A stretch of DNA of 15,665 nt from Acidimicrobiales bacterium (GCA_021604885.1 BQJV01000023.1:1-15665), one strand, 5' to 3'; shown: positions 6,961 through 15,050, counted from the first letter of the stretch. Notes: generated by a model not told the origin, from the sequence alone. Program-made: numbers and translations.

Positions 6961-7707
6961 TTGCCCCGTCCCAAGGTGCTCGTCACGCCGTGGCGGCGGG
7001 TGCTGAAGACCGCCCTCGACCCGGAGTGCGATCTCTTCACGATTGCTCCCGACTACACCGAGTCGATCCGGCGGGCCGGTGGTCTTCCCATCCTCGCGGT
7101 GCATGTCGAGGGTGACGAGATCGACGAACTCCTCGACACGGCCGACGCCCTGCTGATCTCCGGCGGGCAGGACATGGACCCCGCGGTCTACGGCCAGGAC
7201 AACACGTCGAGCTGGAAGGTGCGCCGCGAGTCGGACGACTTCGATCTCGAGATCACGCGTCGCGCCGTCGAGCGGGGCATGCCGGTGCTCGGCATCTGTC
7301 GCGGTGCGCAGGTGGTGAACGTGGCGTTCGGTGGCGACCTCGCCCAAGAGGTGCAGGAGGAGGGGTCCGTGCCGCACCCCACCTATCGCGAGATGGTGCC
7401 CGCCCCGCGGCTGCACCGTCACGACGTGGATGTGGTGGCCGGTTCGCGGCTCGCCGCGATCTACGGCGAGGGCTGTCTCTCGGTGAACTCGCTCCACCAT
7501 CAGGCCGTCGGTGCTGTGTCGGAGCACTTGGTCGTGACCGCCCGCAGCGACGTCGGTGTCGTCGAGGCGGTCGAGGGTGCGCCGGTCAGCGGGATCGATC
7601 TGCTCGCCGTCCAATGGCATCCGGAGATGCTGGCGTCAGAAGGCGGCGGCGGTCTCTTCGCCGATCTGGTCGAGCGGGCCCGTGCCCGTGCCACCATGAC
7701 GTCGTGA
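6961..7707 (+). CDS. Gamma-glutamyl-gamma-aminobutyrate hydrolase family (class I GATase-like, peptidase C26)
   Basis: A 248-residue protein of the PuuD-like peptidase C26 family, which hydrolyses gamma-glutamyl amide bonds. The catalytic triad is complete: Cys113 in VLGICRGAQVVN, and His220 and Glu222 in VQWHPE. The oxyanion-strand motif LLISGGQDMDPAVYG (65-78) and SVNSLHHQAV (174-183) are typical of the family. The most likely start is TTG 6961, one base after the preceding stop; GTG 6976 is possible but would remove the first strand residues. No ribosome site is evident, suggesting translational coupling to the amidohydrolase. The PuuD family acts on gamma-glutamyl-GABA in putrescine breakdown, but no puu gene is nearby, so the precise substrate is open. 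Its end overlaps the CopD-like start (GTGA). Confidence 0.92.
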   Translation: MPRPKVLVTPWRRVLKTALDPECDLFTIAPDYTESIRRAGGLPILAVHVEGDEIDELLDTADALLISGGQDMDPAVYGQDNTSSWKVRRESDDFDLEITRRAVERGMPVLGICRGAQVVNVAFGGDLAQEVQEEGSVPHPTYREMVPAPRLHRHDVDVVAGSRLAAIYGEGCLSVNSLHHQAVGAVSEHLVVTARSDVGVVEAVEGAPVSGIDLLAVQWHPEMLASEGGGGLFADLVERARARATMTS

Positions 7708-8111
7708 ACGACTTCGATCTCGACACGATCCGCATCTCGCTGCACATCCTCGCCGCATCGGTGTGGATCGGCGGCCAGATCGTGCTGGCGGCGCTGGTCC
7801 CGGCGCTTCGTGAGATCGGTGGTGACGCGCCGCGGCAGGCGGCGAATCGGTTCGGTCGGGTCGCCTGGCCGTTCTTCGCCCTCGCGGTGGTCACGGGCAT
7901 CTGGAATCTGCTCGAGATCGACGTGGGCGACCGGTCGACGGCCTACCACGTCACGCTCGCCGTGAAGCTGCTCGTCGTCGCCGCGGCGGGCACGGCGTCG
8001 GCCGTGCACTCGCTGACGTCGTCGCCTGCCATCCGCGGCATCACGGGTGCGGTCGGCCTCGTCGGTTCGCTCGCGGCGCTGGTGTTCGGCGTGATGTTGG
8101 TGTTCGGCTGA
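7704..8111 (+). CDS. Small CopD-like integral membrane protein
   Basis: A 135-residue hydrophobic protein with four predicted membrane segments at about 11-34, 53-71, 82-104 and 112-134. The phrase SLHILAASVWIGGQIVLAALVPALR in the first segment (His14, Trp21, Gly23, Gly24) and the pattern of RFGRVAWPFFALAVVTG resemble the CopD copper-resistance membrane domain and related DUF families; the full-length CopD is larger, so this is a domain-sized relative. Copper transport is not established; His14 and Lys88 lie in membrane segments where a ligand or haem could bind. The GTG at 7704 overlaps the upstream stop in a GTGA junction, and it is followed one base later by tag. I reject the in-frame extension upstream to 7614 because it lies wholly inside the previous gene and is Arg-rich. 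Confidence 0.8.
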   Translation: MNDFDLDTIRISLHILAASVWIGGQIVLAALVPALREIGGDAPRQAANRFGRVAWPFFALAVVTGIWNLLEIDVGDRSTAYHVTLAVKLLVVAAAGTASAVHSLTSSPAIRGITGAVGLVGSLAALVFGVMLVFG

Positions 8112-8112
8112 C

Positions 8113-8733
8113 ATGGCGCAGGGGACGCAGGTCGGCGAGGACGGGATCACCCGGTGTTGGTGGCCGGGCGCCGCAGAGGACTATGTCGCGTACCACGACG
8201 ACGAGTGGGGTCGTCCGGTCGTCGACGACACGCGCCTCTTCGAGAAGATCTGTCTGGAAGGGTTCCAGTCCGGGCTCTCCTGGATCACGATCCTGCGCAA
8301 GCGGGAGAACTTCCGGCGGGCCTTCGCCGGCTTCGATCCGGCCAAGGTCGCGGCGTTCGGTGAGGCCGACGTGCTGCGGATGCTCGACGACGCGGGCATC
8401 GTGCGGCATCAGGGCAAGATCCGCTCGTCGATCAACAACGCGGCGCGGGCGCTCGAACTGATCGAGGAGCGAGGATCGCTGGCGGCCTACTTCTGGTCGT
8501 GGGAGCCGACGGAGATCGAGGGCGACCGTTCGGGGGAGTGGCCGATCCCCTCGACCACGCCGACGTCGATCGCCATCGCCAAGGATCTCAAGAAGCGGGG
8601 CTGGAGCTTCGTCGGGCCGACGACCGTCTACGCGTTCATGCAGGCGATGGGTCTCGTCAACGATCACCTGCCGGGATGCGCCGCCGGGGTGCGCTGCGAC
8701 GCGGAGCGGTCTGCGCTCGCACGGCCGACCTGA
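8113..8733 (+). CDS. tag: DNA-3-methyladenine glycosylase I
   Basis: A base-excision repair enzyme that removes 3-methyladenine from alkylated DNA. At 206 residues it is slightly longer than E. coli Tag (187). It aligns along its length: RCWWPGAAEDYVAYHDDEWG near the start, ICLEGFQSGLSWITILRKRENF at 46-67, GIVRHQGKI at 95-103, and KKRGWSFVGPTTVYAFMQAMGLVNDH near the end. The zinc ligands known in E. coli Tag correspond to Cys15, His28, His185 and Cys189, and the active-site Glu38 to Glu49. All are present, so the enzyme should be active. The ATG is one base after the CopD-like stop. Its place at the end of an amidohydrolase operon gives no clear functional link. Confidence 0.96.
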   Translation: MAQGTQVGEDGITRCWWPGAAEDYVAYHDDEWGRPVVDDTRLFEKICLEGFQSGLSWITILRKRENFRRAFAGFDPAKVAAFGEADVLRMLDDAGIVRHQGKIRSSINNAARALELIEERGSLAAYFWSWEPTEIEGDRSGEWPIPSTTPTSIAIAKDLKKRGWSFVGPTTVYAFMQAMGLVNDHLPGCAAGVRCDAERSALARPT

Positions 8734-8751
8734 TCACGGGTCGCCCGGCCC

Positions 8752-8779
8752 TTGTCAGCTCCACCGACGTTGGTACCCT
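8752..8779 (+). promoter_or_regulatory. Promoter of the glycosyltransferase-sulfotransferase pair
   Basis: TTGTCA (8752-8757) is one base from the TTGACA -35 consensus. A 16-base spacer leads to TACCCT (8774-8779), a TANNNT -10. GTG follows 8 bases later at 8788, so the message is probably leaderless. This is the best -35/-10 pair in the window. Confidence 0.6.
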
Positions 8780-8787
8780 CGACCCCC

Positions 8788-9765
8788 GTGCGCGAATCAG
8801 AGATCGTCTGGAATCTGGTGTGGACGGGCGGGGTGTACGAGCACCTCCGCTACTTCGCCTTCAGCCTCTTCGACCAGACCGACTCCCGGTTCCGCTTCAT
8901 CGCGAACAACTGCACGCCGGACTCGCTGGCGGCGATGCAGGCGTTCACCGCCGCGACCGACCGTGTTGTCGAGACCGTGGTCCACGACGATCCGCGGATG
9001 GTGCCTCACGGCGCCGCCCTCGAGCCGATCCTGCGTACGCGCAACGATGGCGAGGTCTTCGCCTTCATCGACGTCGACATCAAGGCGCTAGCGCCCTTCA
9101 CCGCCGGGTTTCTCGACACGCTCGCGACCGCATCGGCCGTGACGTCGGGGTCGGAGCTCTGGACGGAAGCGAACACGCTCGCCGAGGGCGAAGTCGGCGT
9201 TGGCGGACGGCATTTCTACGACCATGACGGCTTCGTCTACGGCAGCCCCCACTGCGCCCTGTATCGGCGGGCCGAGCTGCTCGAGACGCTCGACCGGTGG
9301 GGCATCGGGCTTCACTGCGGGAATCAGACCGAGATGCCGGATGCCACCTGGGCGGCCGTGCAGCACGCCGGCCGCGACAAGATCGCCTACGACACGGCCA
9401 AGGTCGCCAATGTGCTGTTCCAGGTCGACGGGCACACGCTCGTGCACGAGGAGAACGAGTCGCTGCTCCACATCGGCGGCGTGTCGCACTATCTCGCGCC
9501 ACCCCAATTCGACTTCGCGACGGACAAGACCGACGGCGAGTTCGACGGTGAGCCGGCGTGGACGGTCCACCAGGGCATCGAGATGCGCCACGTTCTCGCC
9601 CGCTACACGGGCGCGTGCCTCCGGGCGGCGGCAGACGGCGAGTCGATGCCCGAGGTCGACGGCGAGATCGACGACGCGGCTCGGGAGAAGCTCGAGGTCG
9701 TTCGCTCCGAGGTGGCCTCCATGGTCGAATCCGCCCGTCCCTGGATCGAGTTGACCGGTGAGTGA
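8788..9765 (+). CDS. Glycosyltransferase-like protein (GT-A type, DxD motif)
   Basis: A 325-residue soluble protein. The N-terminal half reads as a Rossmann-like nucleotide-sugar domain: EIVWNLVWTGGVYEHLRYFAFSLFDQ (5-30), a mid-domain strand pair, and FAFIDVDIKA with a DxD motif (Asp95, Asp97) where a GT-A enzyme binds the metal-nucleotide sugar. HCGNQTEMPDAT and ESLLHIGGVSHYL further on resemble acceptor/product-site segments of bacterial glycosyltransferases. It has no membrane segment. I could not assign a GT family, and the sugar is unknown. The start is GTG 8788: earlier in-frame starts, such as TTG 8752, fall within the promoter. The gene overlaps the sulfotransferase by 8 bases, suggesting the two act on one glycan or lipid. 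Confidence 0.6.
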   Translation: MRESEIVWNLVWTGGVYEHLRYFAFSLFDQTDSRFRFIANNCTPDSLAAMQAFTAATDRVVETVVHDDPRMVPHGAALEPILRTRNDGEVFAFIDVDIKALAPFTAGFLDTLATASAVTSGSELWTEANTLAEGEVGVGGRHFYDHDGFVYGSPHCALYRRAELLETLDRWGIGLHCGNQTEMPDATWAAVQHAGRDKIAYDTAKVANVLFQVDGHTLVHEENESLLHIGGVSHYLAPPQFDFATDKTDGEFDGEPAWTVHQGIEMRHVLARYTGACLRAAADGESMPEVDGEIDDAAREKLEVVRSEVASMVESARPWIELTGE

Positions 9766-10459
9766 TCATCTGACGACCGATCGGCCGTTCTTCTTCGTGC
9801 ACATCATGAAGACCGCCGGGATGACCTTCAACGCTCACATCGCGAACAACTTCGCCCGCGATGCCGTCTACCCGGGTGAAGACGACACCACCGGCGTTGA
9901 CTACTGGGTCATCAACAACCTGCGGGCGGCGACGGCCCGGCCCCGTCCCGACATCCGCCTCTGGCACGGCCACTTCCCGTTCTTCGTCACGGAGTTCGTA
10001 CCGGACGCGATCACGCTCGCGGTGATGCGCGAGCCCGTCGCCCGGACGGTCTCGCTGCTCAACCAACAGCGGGTTCAAAACCATCCGGACCGCACCATCG
10101 AGGAGCTCTACGACGACGCGCTGATCAACCAGCGGATGGTGGGCGAGCACCAGACAAGGATGTTCGCGATGTCGAACAGCGACGGCATCAATGCGTGGAC
10201 GCAGCCGTTCGCGGTGGACGACGCGGCGTTCGAGTTGGCGAAGCAGCGCGTTGGGTCGGTCGATCTGCTCGGGTTCCAGGAGGACTTCGACGGGTTTCTC
10301 GCTGCCCTCCACGACCGATGGAACTGGCGCATCGACCGTCTCGACGACCGCAACACGGCGACCGAAGCGATCGAGATCGACGATGCGTTTCGGGCCCGGA
10401 TCGTTGCGGACAATCCGTACGACATGGCCCTCTACGAATTCGCTCGGGCGCTCGGCTGA
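9758..10459 (+). CDS. Sulfotransferase family 2-like protein
   Basis: A 233-residue cytosolic enzyme expected to move sulfate from PAPS to a hydroxyl, probably of a carbohydrate. The 5'-phosphosulfate loop is FFFVHIMKTAGMTF at 11-24, with Lys18 in the position of the catalytic lysine; the 'hhhHIxKTaGxs' form is that of the carbohydrate sulfotransferase family 2 (Sulfotransfer_2). The 3'-phosphate motif is LAVMREPVARTVSLLNQQ, with Arg91 and Ser99 as ligands. A mid-region LWHGHFPFF (about 68-76) has the His often found in this family. The start overlaps the end of the glycosyltransferase by 8 bases, and a very short gap precedes the transporter promoter. No PAPS-making cys genes are nearby. The acceptor is unknown; a surface glycolipid or polysaccharide is the natural guess. 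Confidence 0.85.
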   Translation: MSDHLTTDRPFFFVHIMKTAGMTFNAHIANNFARDAVYPGEDDTTGVDYWVINNLRAATARPRPDIRLWHGHFPFFVTEFVPDAITLAVMREPVARTVSLLNQQRVQNHPDRTIEELYDDALINQRMVGEHQTRMFAMSNSDGINAWTQPFAVDDAAFELAKQRVGSVDLLGFQEDFDGFLAALHDRWNWRIDRLDDRNTATEAIEIDDAFRARIVADNPYDMALYEFARALG

Positions 10460-10466
10460 GTCTCGG

Positions 10467-10472
10467 TAGGTT
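10467..10472 (+). promoter_or_regulatory. -10 element of the EamA transporter gene (leaderless)
   Basis: TAGGTT fits TANNNT and is followed by 6 bases and GTG 10479. It is the main sequence feature in the 19-base gap after the sulfotransferase, so the transporter may be expressed separately from the pair. Confidence 0.5.
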
Positions 10473-10478
10473 GCGGCG

Positions 10479-11399
10479 GTGTCCGTGCCCGATCAACCGA
10501 CGCAGGAACAGTCGTTCGCGCCCCTCGACTGGGGACTGCTCGCCGGTCCGGCCGTGATCTGGGGCGGGTCGTTCCTGTTCATGGCCATCGGCCTCGACGC
10601 GTTCGAACCCGGCGTCGTGACCCTCCTCCGCGTGCTGTTCGGCTATCTGGCGCTCGTCTTCCTCCCGGCGGCGCGGGCCCGGATCGATCGAGCCGACTGG
10701 CCGACGATCGTCCTGCTCGGGTTCACGTGGATGGCCTTTCCGCTCACGCTGTTCCCCATCGCCCAGCAGTGGATCGACTCCTCCCTCGCCGGGATGCTCA
10801 ACGCGGCGATGCCGCTCCTGACGGCCGTCATCTCGTGGCTCGTCTTTCGTACGCCGACCGGGCCCCGGCGGCTGATCGGCGTCAGCATCGGCATGAGCGG
10901 CATCCTGCTCATCGGCATCCCGGAGGCCACCACCGCGGGCACCAATGCGCTGGGTGTCGGTCTGGTGGTCCTCGCCGTCTCGTCGTACGGCGTCGCGGTG
11001 AACCTGACCGGCCCGCTGCAGCAGAAGTACGGCTCGGTTCCCGTGATCACGCGGGCACTCGCCGCCGCGCTCGTGTTCACCGCTCCCTACGGCCTGTGGG
11101 GCGTCCCCGGCTCTACCTGGGCGTGGGATTCGATGATCGCATGCGTCGCCGTCGGCGCCGGGGGAACGGGCCTTGCCTTCGTGATGGCGGCCACGCTCAC
11201 TGGTCGGGTCGGTCCCGTCCGCACGTCGCTCATCACCTATGTCGTCCCGATCATCTCGATCGTGCTCGGGGTGATCTTCCGCGACGAGACGGTGACGGCG
11301 CTCGCAATCGTCGGCACGGGCATCGTGTTGTTCGGTGCGTGGTTGTCGAGCCGGGCGGAACCGGCCGCCGGTCAGATCCGGGTGTCGGGCCGCTCGTAG
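10479..11399 (+). CDS. EamA/DMT superfamily transporter
   Basis: A 306-residue inner-membrane protein with about ten transmembrane segments arranged as two EamA repeats (roughly 15-145 and 158-290). Landmarks are WGLLAGPAVIWGGSFLFMAIG at the start of repeat 1, LRVLFGYLALV, the SLAGMLNAAMPLLTAVISWLVF helix before the repeat boundary, and in repeat 2 RTSLITYVVPIISIVLGVIF with DETVTALAIVGTGIVLFGAWL. 'P...a..s.l.~.~.~ge' is the usual DMT end of each repeat. Members export amino acids, sugars or metabolites; the substrate is not predictable. It has its own leaderless signature. The last 28 bases overlap the convergent epimerase gene, leaving no room for a separate terminator. Confidence 0.93.
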   Translation: MSVPDQPTQEQSFAPLDWGLLAGPAVIWGGSFLFMAIGLDAFEPGVVTLLRVLFGYLALVFLPAARARIDRADWPTIVLLGFTWMAFPLTLFPIAQQWIDSSLAGMLNAAMPLLTAVISWLVFRTPTGPRRLIGVSIGMSGILLIGIPEATTAGTNALGVGLVVLAVSSYGVAVNLTGPLQQKYGSVPVITRALAAALVFTAPYGLWGVPGSTWAWDSMIACVAVGAGGTGLAFVMAATLTGRVGPVRTSLITYVVPIISIVLGVIFRDETVTALAIVGTGIVLFGAWLSSRAEPAAGQIRVSGRS

Positions 11400-12466
11400 G
11401 TCGTGCCCGGCCCGGCGTAGGAGAGTCCGTACCCGGGCATCGTCTCCCAGTCGAGGTCCGGCGGCGTCGCCGTTGCCTGTTTCCACCATGCGATCAGCCG
11501 GTCCTCGTTCGCGTAGTCGAACGGGTCCTCCATGATCCGCTCCACGATGTCGCCCGGGGGATGCGGGTTCTCGGCGAGCCATCGCGCCGTGCGGGCGACG
11601 GCCTCACGGGCAGGGACGACATCGTGGTACCCGAGCGTGTGACGGATGGCGCTGACATCCAGGCCGCGATGGTGCGTGGACGGCTGCATCATCAGCGGGC
11701 GCGCCGGCACGGCGAGCTCCGGCGGCATCGAGACGATCTCCCACTCGTGGCCGAGCTCGGCGGCACAGATCTCGACGACCTGGCGGACCGTGAGCAACTC
11801 CTCGTCCGCTGCGTGGAAGATCCGTCCGGCGGCGGCCTCGGGTTGTTCGACGGCGAGGTGGATCGCGTGGGCGAGATTCTCCGTGTAGCCGAAGCTGTGG
11901 GCGGACTGCCCGCCGTCGGCCAGCACGATGTGGGGGCGTCCGTCGAGGATGCGCTTGACGACGCACCATTCGCGGGGAGCGAGTTGCCGCGGGCCGTAGA
12001 CGTAGGGATAGCGGAAGTGCGTCGCCGTCGGGTGGTGTTCGAACACGTACGCCTCGGTGCGGGCGATGCGATACGACTTTCCGTCGTCCTCCTCCGTGGA
12101 GGTGGGCGCGGTCTCCGGTGTGGGCAATGGCATGCCGGGCGGGAAGTGGGCCCAGGGATCGAAGTAGCCCCGCAGGGCGGGTCCACCGCCGACAGAGATG
12201 AAGTGACCGACGCGGCCGGCGAGCACTTCAGCGATGGTGCGGAGCCGCCCGTAGGTCACGACGGCGACGTCCCACTCCTCGGCCCCGATCGATTCGCGGA
12301 GCTCGGTCTCGTCCCGCACGTCGCAATGGATGTGGCGCAGGTGCATGACCTCGTCCACCTCGTGCCCGCCCGTGTGGCAGATGGTGACCTCGTGGCCGCG
12401 CGCCTCCAGACCCGCCACGATCGGCGGCCCCGTCGGACCTGTTCCTCCGACCACCAACGTCTTCAT
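11372..12466 (-). CDS. NAD-dependent epimerase/dehydratase-like extended SDR
   Basis: A 364-residue extended SDR. The Rossmann nucleotide motif is GGTGPTG at 7-13, followed by VTICHTGG and HIHCDVRD with the acidic residue expected at the second strand. The sugar-epimerase-like core includes FISVGGG (89-95) and FRYPYVYGPRQ (151-161), the equivalent of 'lRp..vyGp'. At the active site Tyr132 is present but the usual YxxxK reads Y-R-I-A-R, with Arg136 replacing Lys, followed by Glu138. The C-terminal half has substrate-domain features (HAADEELLTVRQVVEICAAELG). It may act on an NDP-sugar or an isoflavone-reductase-like substrate; I cannot choose. ATG 12466 is chosen because GGAGG lies 7 bases upstream. 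It follows a composite repeat region after the SDR gene. Confidence 0.82.
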   Translation of the reverse strand: MKTLVVGGTGPTGPPIVAGLEARGHEVTICHTGGHEVDEVMHLRHIHCDVRDETELRESIGAEEWDVAVVTYGRLRTIAEVLAGRVGHFISVGGGPALRGYFDPWAHFPPGMPLPTPETAPTSTEEDDGKSYRIARTEAYVFEHHPTATHFRYPYVYGPRQLAPREWCVVKRILDGRPHIVLADGGQSAHSFGYTENLAHAIHLAVEQPEAAAGRIFHAADEELLTVRQVVEICAAELGHEWEIVSMPPELAVPARPLMMQPSTHHRGLDVSAIRHTLGYHDVVPAREAVARTARWLAENPHPPGDIVERIMEDPFDYANEDRLIAWWKQATATPPDLDWETMPGYGLSYAGPGTTYERPDTRI

Positions 12467-12473
12467 TCGAGTA

Positions 12474-12478
12474 CCTCC
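12474..12478 (-). promoter_or_regulatory. Ribosome binding site of the epimerase gene
   Basis: The minus strand reads GGAGG, 7 bases before ATG 12466. It selects this start over the in-frame upstream ATG 18 bases earlier at 12484. Confidence 0.7.
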
Positions 12479-12498
12479 AGCCACCGGCTCTCCTCCCG

Positions 12499-12582
12499 CC
12501 CCTGCGATCTCTCCGCCCCCTGCGATCTCCCCGTCCCCTGCGATCTCCCCGTCCCCTGCGATCTCCCCGTCCCCTGCGATCT
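12499..12582. repeat. Five-copy 18-bp tandem repeat, G-rich on the mRNA strand
   Basis: The core CCCCTGCGATCT occurs at 12499, 12517, 12535, 12553 and 12571, exactly 18 bases apart, with full unit CCCCTGCGATCTCCCCGT in the three middle spacings. The first spacer is CTCCGC instead of CCCCGT. On the minus (transcribed) strand each unit reads as GATCGCA plus GGGGACGGGGA, so neighbouring units give four or more G4 runs with short loops, a possible G-quadruplex. It lies between the SDR stop and the epimerase start. The last copy overlaps the left arm of the inverted repeat at 12576. Confidence 0.85.
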
Positions 12583-12652
12583 ATGGGCACCAAAGGGTCG
12601 TTCTCGCGGGCGATATGGGCCAGAACCCGACCCTTTGGTGACCATAGATCGC
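12576..12652. repeat. Long inverted repeat (25-base arms, one mismatch) after the SDR stop
   Basis: The left arm at 12576-12600 and the right arm at 12628-12652 are reverse complements at 24 of 25 positions; the mismatch is G12587 against G12641. TTCT 12601-12604 and AGAA 12622-12625 extend the stem after a 2-base bulge, leaving a loop of about 17. The stem begins one base after the SDR stop (12654), so in the transcript it is a very stable hairpin. No T-tract follows on either side, so it is not a textbook intrinsic terminator; it could be a REP/MITE-like palindrome, an RNA-stability element or a recombination site. Confidence 0.8.
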
Positions 12653-12653
12653 C

Positions 12654-13435
12654 TCAGGTGGGCATCACGTTGCCGCCGTCGACGCAGAGGATCTGGCCGT
12701 TGACCATGGCGCTCTCGTCGCTGGCGAGAAAGACGGCAGGGCCGCACATGTCCTCGGCCTGGCTGTTGCGCTTCGCGGCCGACATGTCGGCGAAGACCTG
12801 GTCGAACCCGCCGGGGACCTGCTTGTCCGTGGCTGGTGTCATGACGAGACCGGGCGCCAGGGTGTTGGCCGTGACGCCGTACTTGCCGAGCTCCCCGGCG
12901 AGCTGCCGGGTGAGGCCGAGCACGGCGAACTTGGTCTGCTGGTACGAGTAGTTGCCGAGTGACCAGGTCTCCGGGTCGCCCGGGCCGGCGAGCGTGCCGA
13001 GCGGGAGATAGCCGGCGATCGAGCCGATGTTGATGATCCGGCCGCGACCCTTCTGCACCATCGTGGGTGCGAAGGCCCGACACATCAGCCACTGCCCGAT
13101 GACGTTGACGTCGAACACCTTGCGGAGGTACTCGACCGACTGATCGCCGAGGTCGAGCTCGCCGTAGATGGCCGCATTGTTCACGAGGCAGTCGACGGTG
13201 CCGAAGGCGTCGAGCACCGCGTCGCGACAGGCGTCCACGGACGCCTCGTCGCTGATGTCGCAGTGGACGAACACCGCGTCGTCGCCGAGCGCATCGGCGA
13301 CCTCGTTGCCCTGCTCGCGCCCGATGTCGACCACCGCAACCCTGGCGCCTTCGTCCACGAAACGCCGACAGTAGGCCTCCCCGATACCGCCGCCCGCGCC
13401 GGTGACGACGGCGACATGACCCTCGAGACGACCGG

Positions 13436-13439
<4 letters not shown>
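12654..13439 (-). CDS. SDR family oxidoreductase (classical)
   Basis: A 261-residue NAD(P)-dependent oxidoreductase. The cofactor motif TGAGGGIG is at 13-20, an Asp at 38 (VVDIG) after the second strand favours NAD(H), and NNAA is at 87-90. The catalytic residues are Ser140 (IINIGS), Tyr166 and Lys170 (YQQTK). Ser and Tyr are 26 residues apart, against about 13 usual in classical SDRs; the extra residues YLPLGTLAGPGDPETWSLGN form an insertion next to the active site, and the order of motifs is otherwise normal. The C-terminal CVDGGNVMPT is typical. The GTG overlaps the ligase stop (GTGA), so the two are co-translated and probably act in one acyl or aromatic-acid pathway. The substrate is unknown. 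Confidence 0.92.
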
Positions 13440-14983
<1,544 letters not shown>

Positions 14984-14988
14984 GGTCG

Positions 14989-14993
14989 CTCCT
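14989..14993 (-). promoter_or_regulatory. Ribosome binding site of the acyl-CoA ligase
   Basis: The minus strand reads AGGAG, 5 bases upstream of the ATG at 14983, a good Shine-Dalgarno that fixes this start. Confidence 0.6.
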
Positions 14994-15027
14994 GGTTGGG
15001 TCGGTGGATCGCGTGGCGAGACCGGTG

Positions 15028-15033
15028 ATCGTA
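15028..15033 (-). promoter_or_regulatory. -10 element of the acyl-CoA ligase operon
   Basis: The minus strand reads TACGAT, a good TANNNT hexamer, giving a leader of about 40 bases that contains the AGGAG site. Its -35 would fall at about 15051-15057, inside the first codons of the divergent HAD gene, so the two promoters overlap. Confidence 0.5.
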
Positions 15034-15038
15034 CGCCC

Positions 15039-15044
15039 TAGGGT
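15039..15044 (+). promoter_or_regulatory. -10 element of the HAD phosphatase gene (leaderless)
   Basis: TAGGGT is 6 bases before GTG 15051, the same hexamer and spacing as in front of the M20 gene on the other strand. There is no Shine-Dalgarno, so a leaderless start is likely. Confidence 0.55.
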
Positions 15045-15050
15045 GCGCTC

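Noticed and set aside
5706..7040. A 444-codon minus-strand open frame antisense to the second amidohydrolase
   Set aside because: Same reasoning: the plus-strand protein has conserved metal sites and the antisense frame has no recognisable motif.
7614..7703. N-terminal extension of the CopD-like protein
   Set aside because: It lies inside the previous gene and encodes an Arg-rich peptide; the GTG at 7704 gives a normal GTGA junction directly before the first membrane segment.
8752..8787. N-terminal extension of the glycosyltransferase
   Set aside because: This segment contains the -35/-10 pair and the peptide is Pro/Thr/Ser filler without conservation clues; GTG 8788 is a better start.
8788..11399. 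Surface polysaccharide biosynthesis cluster
   Set aside because: Only one GT-like gene, one sulfotransferase and a generic EamA transporter are present. There is no flippase, polymerase, priming transferase or sugar-nucleotide operon, and EamA has its own promoter.
12499..12582. CRISPR array
   Set aside because: The units are directly adjacent with 6-base near-identical spacers, too short and too uniform for CRISPR, and no cas gene is present.
12576..12652. Ordinary intrinsic terminator for the SDR gene
   Set aside because: The stem is strong but no T-tract follows on the transcribed strand; G-rich repeats follow instead. Kept as a repeat element.
10727..12703. A 658-codon plus-strand open frame over the EamA and epimerase genes
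   Set aside because: It overlaps two well-supported genes with clear motifs, and its composition (Arg/Asp/Gly/His-rich, no domains) is that of a shadow frame. Its repeated peptide is only the 18-bp array read through.
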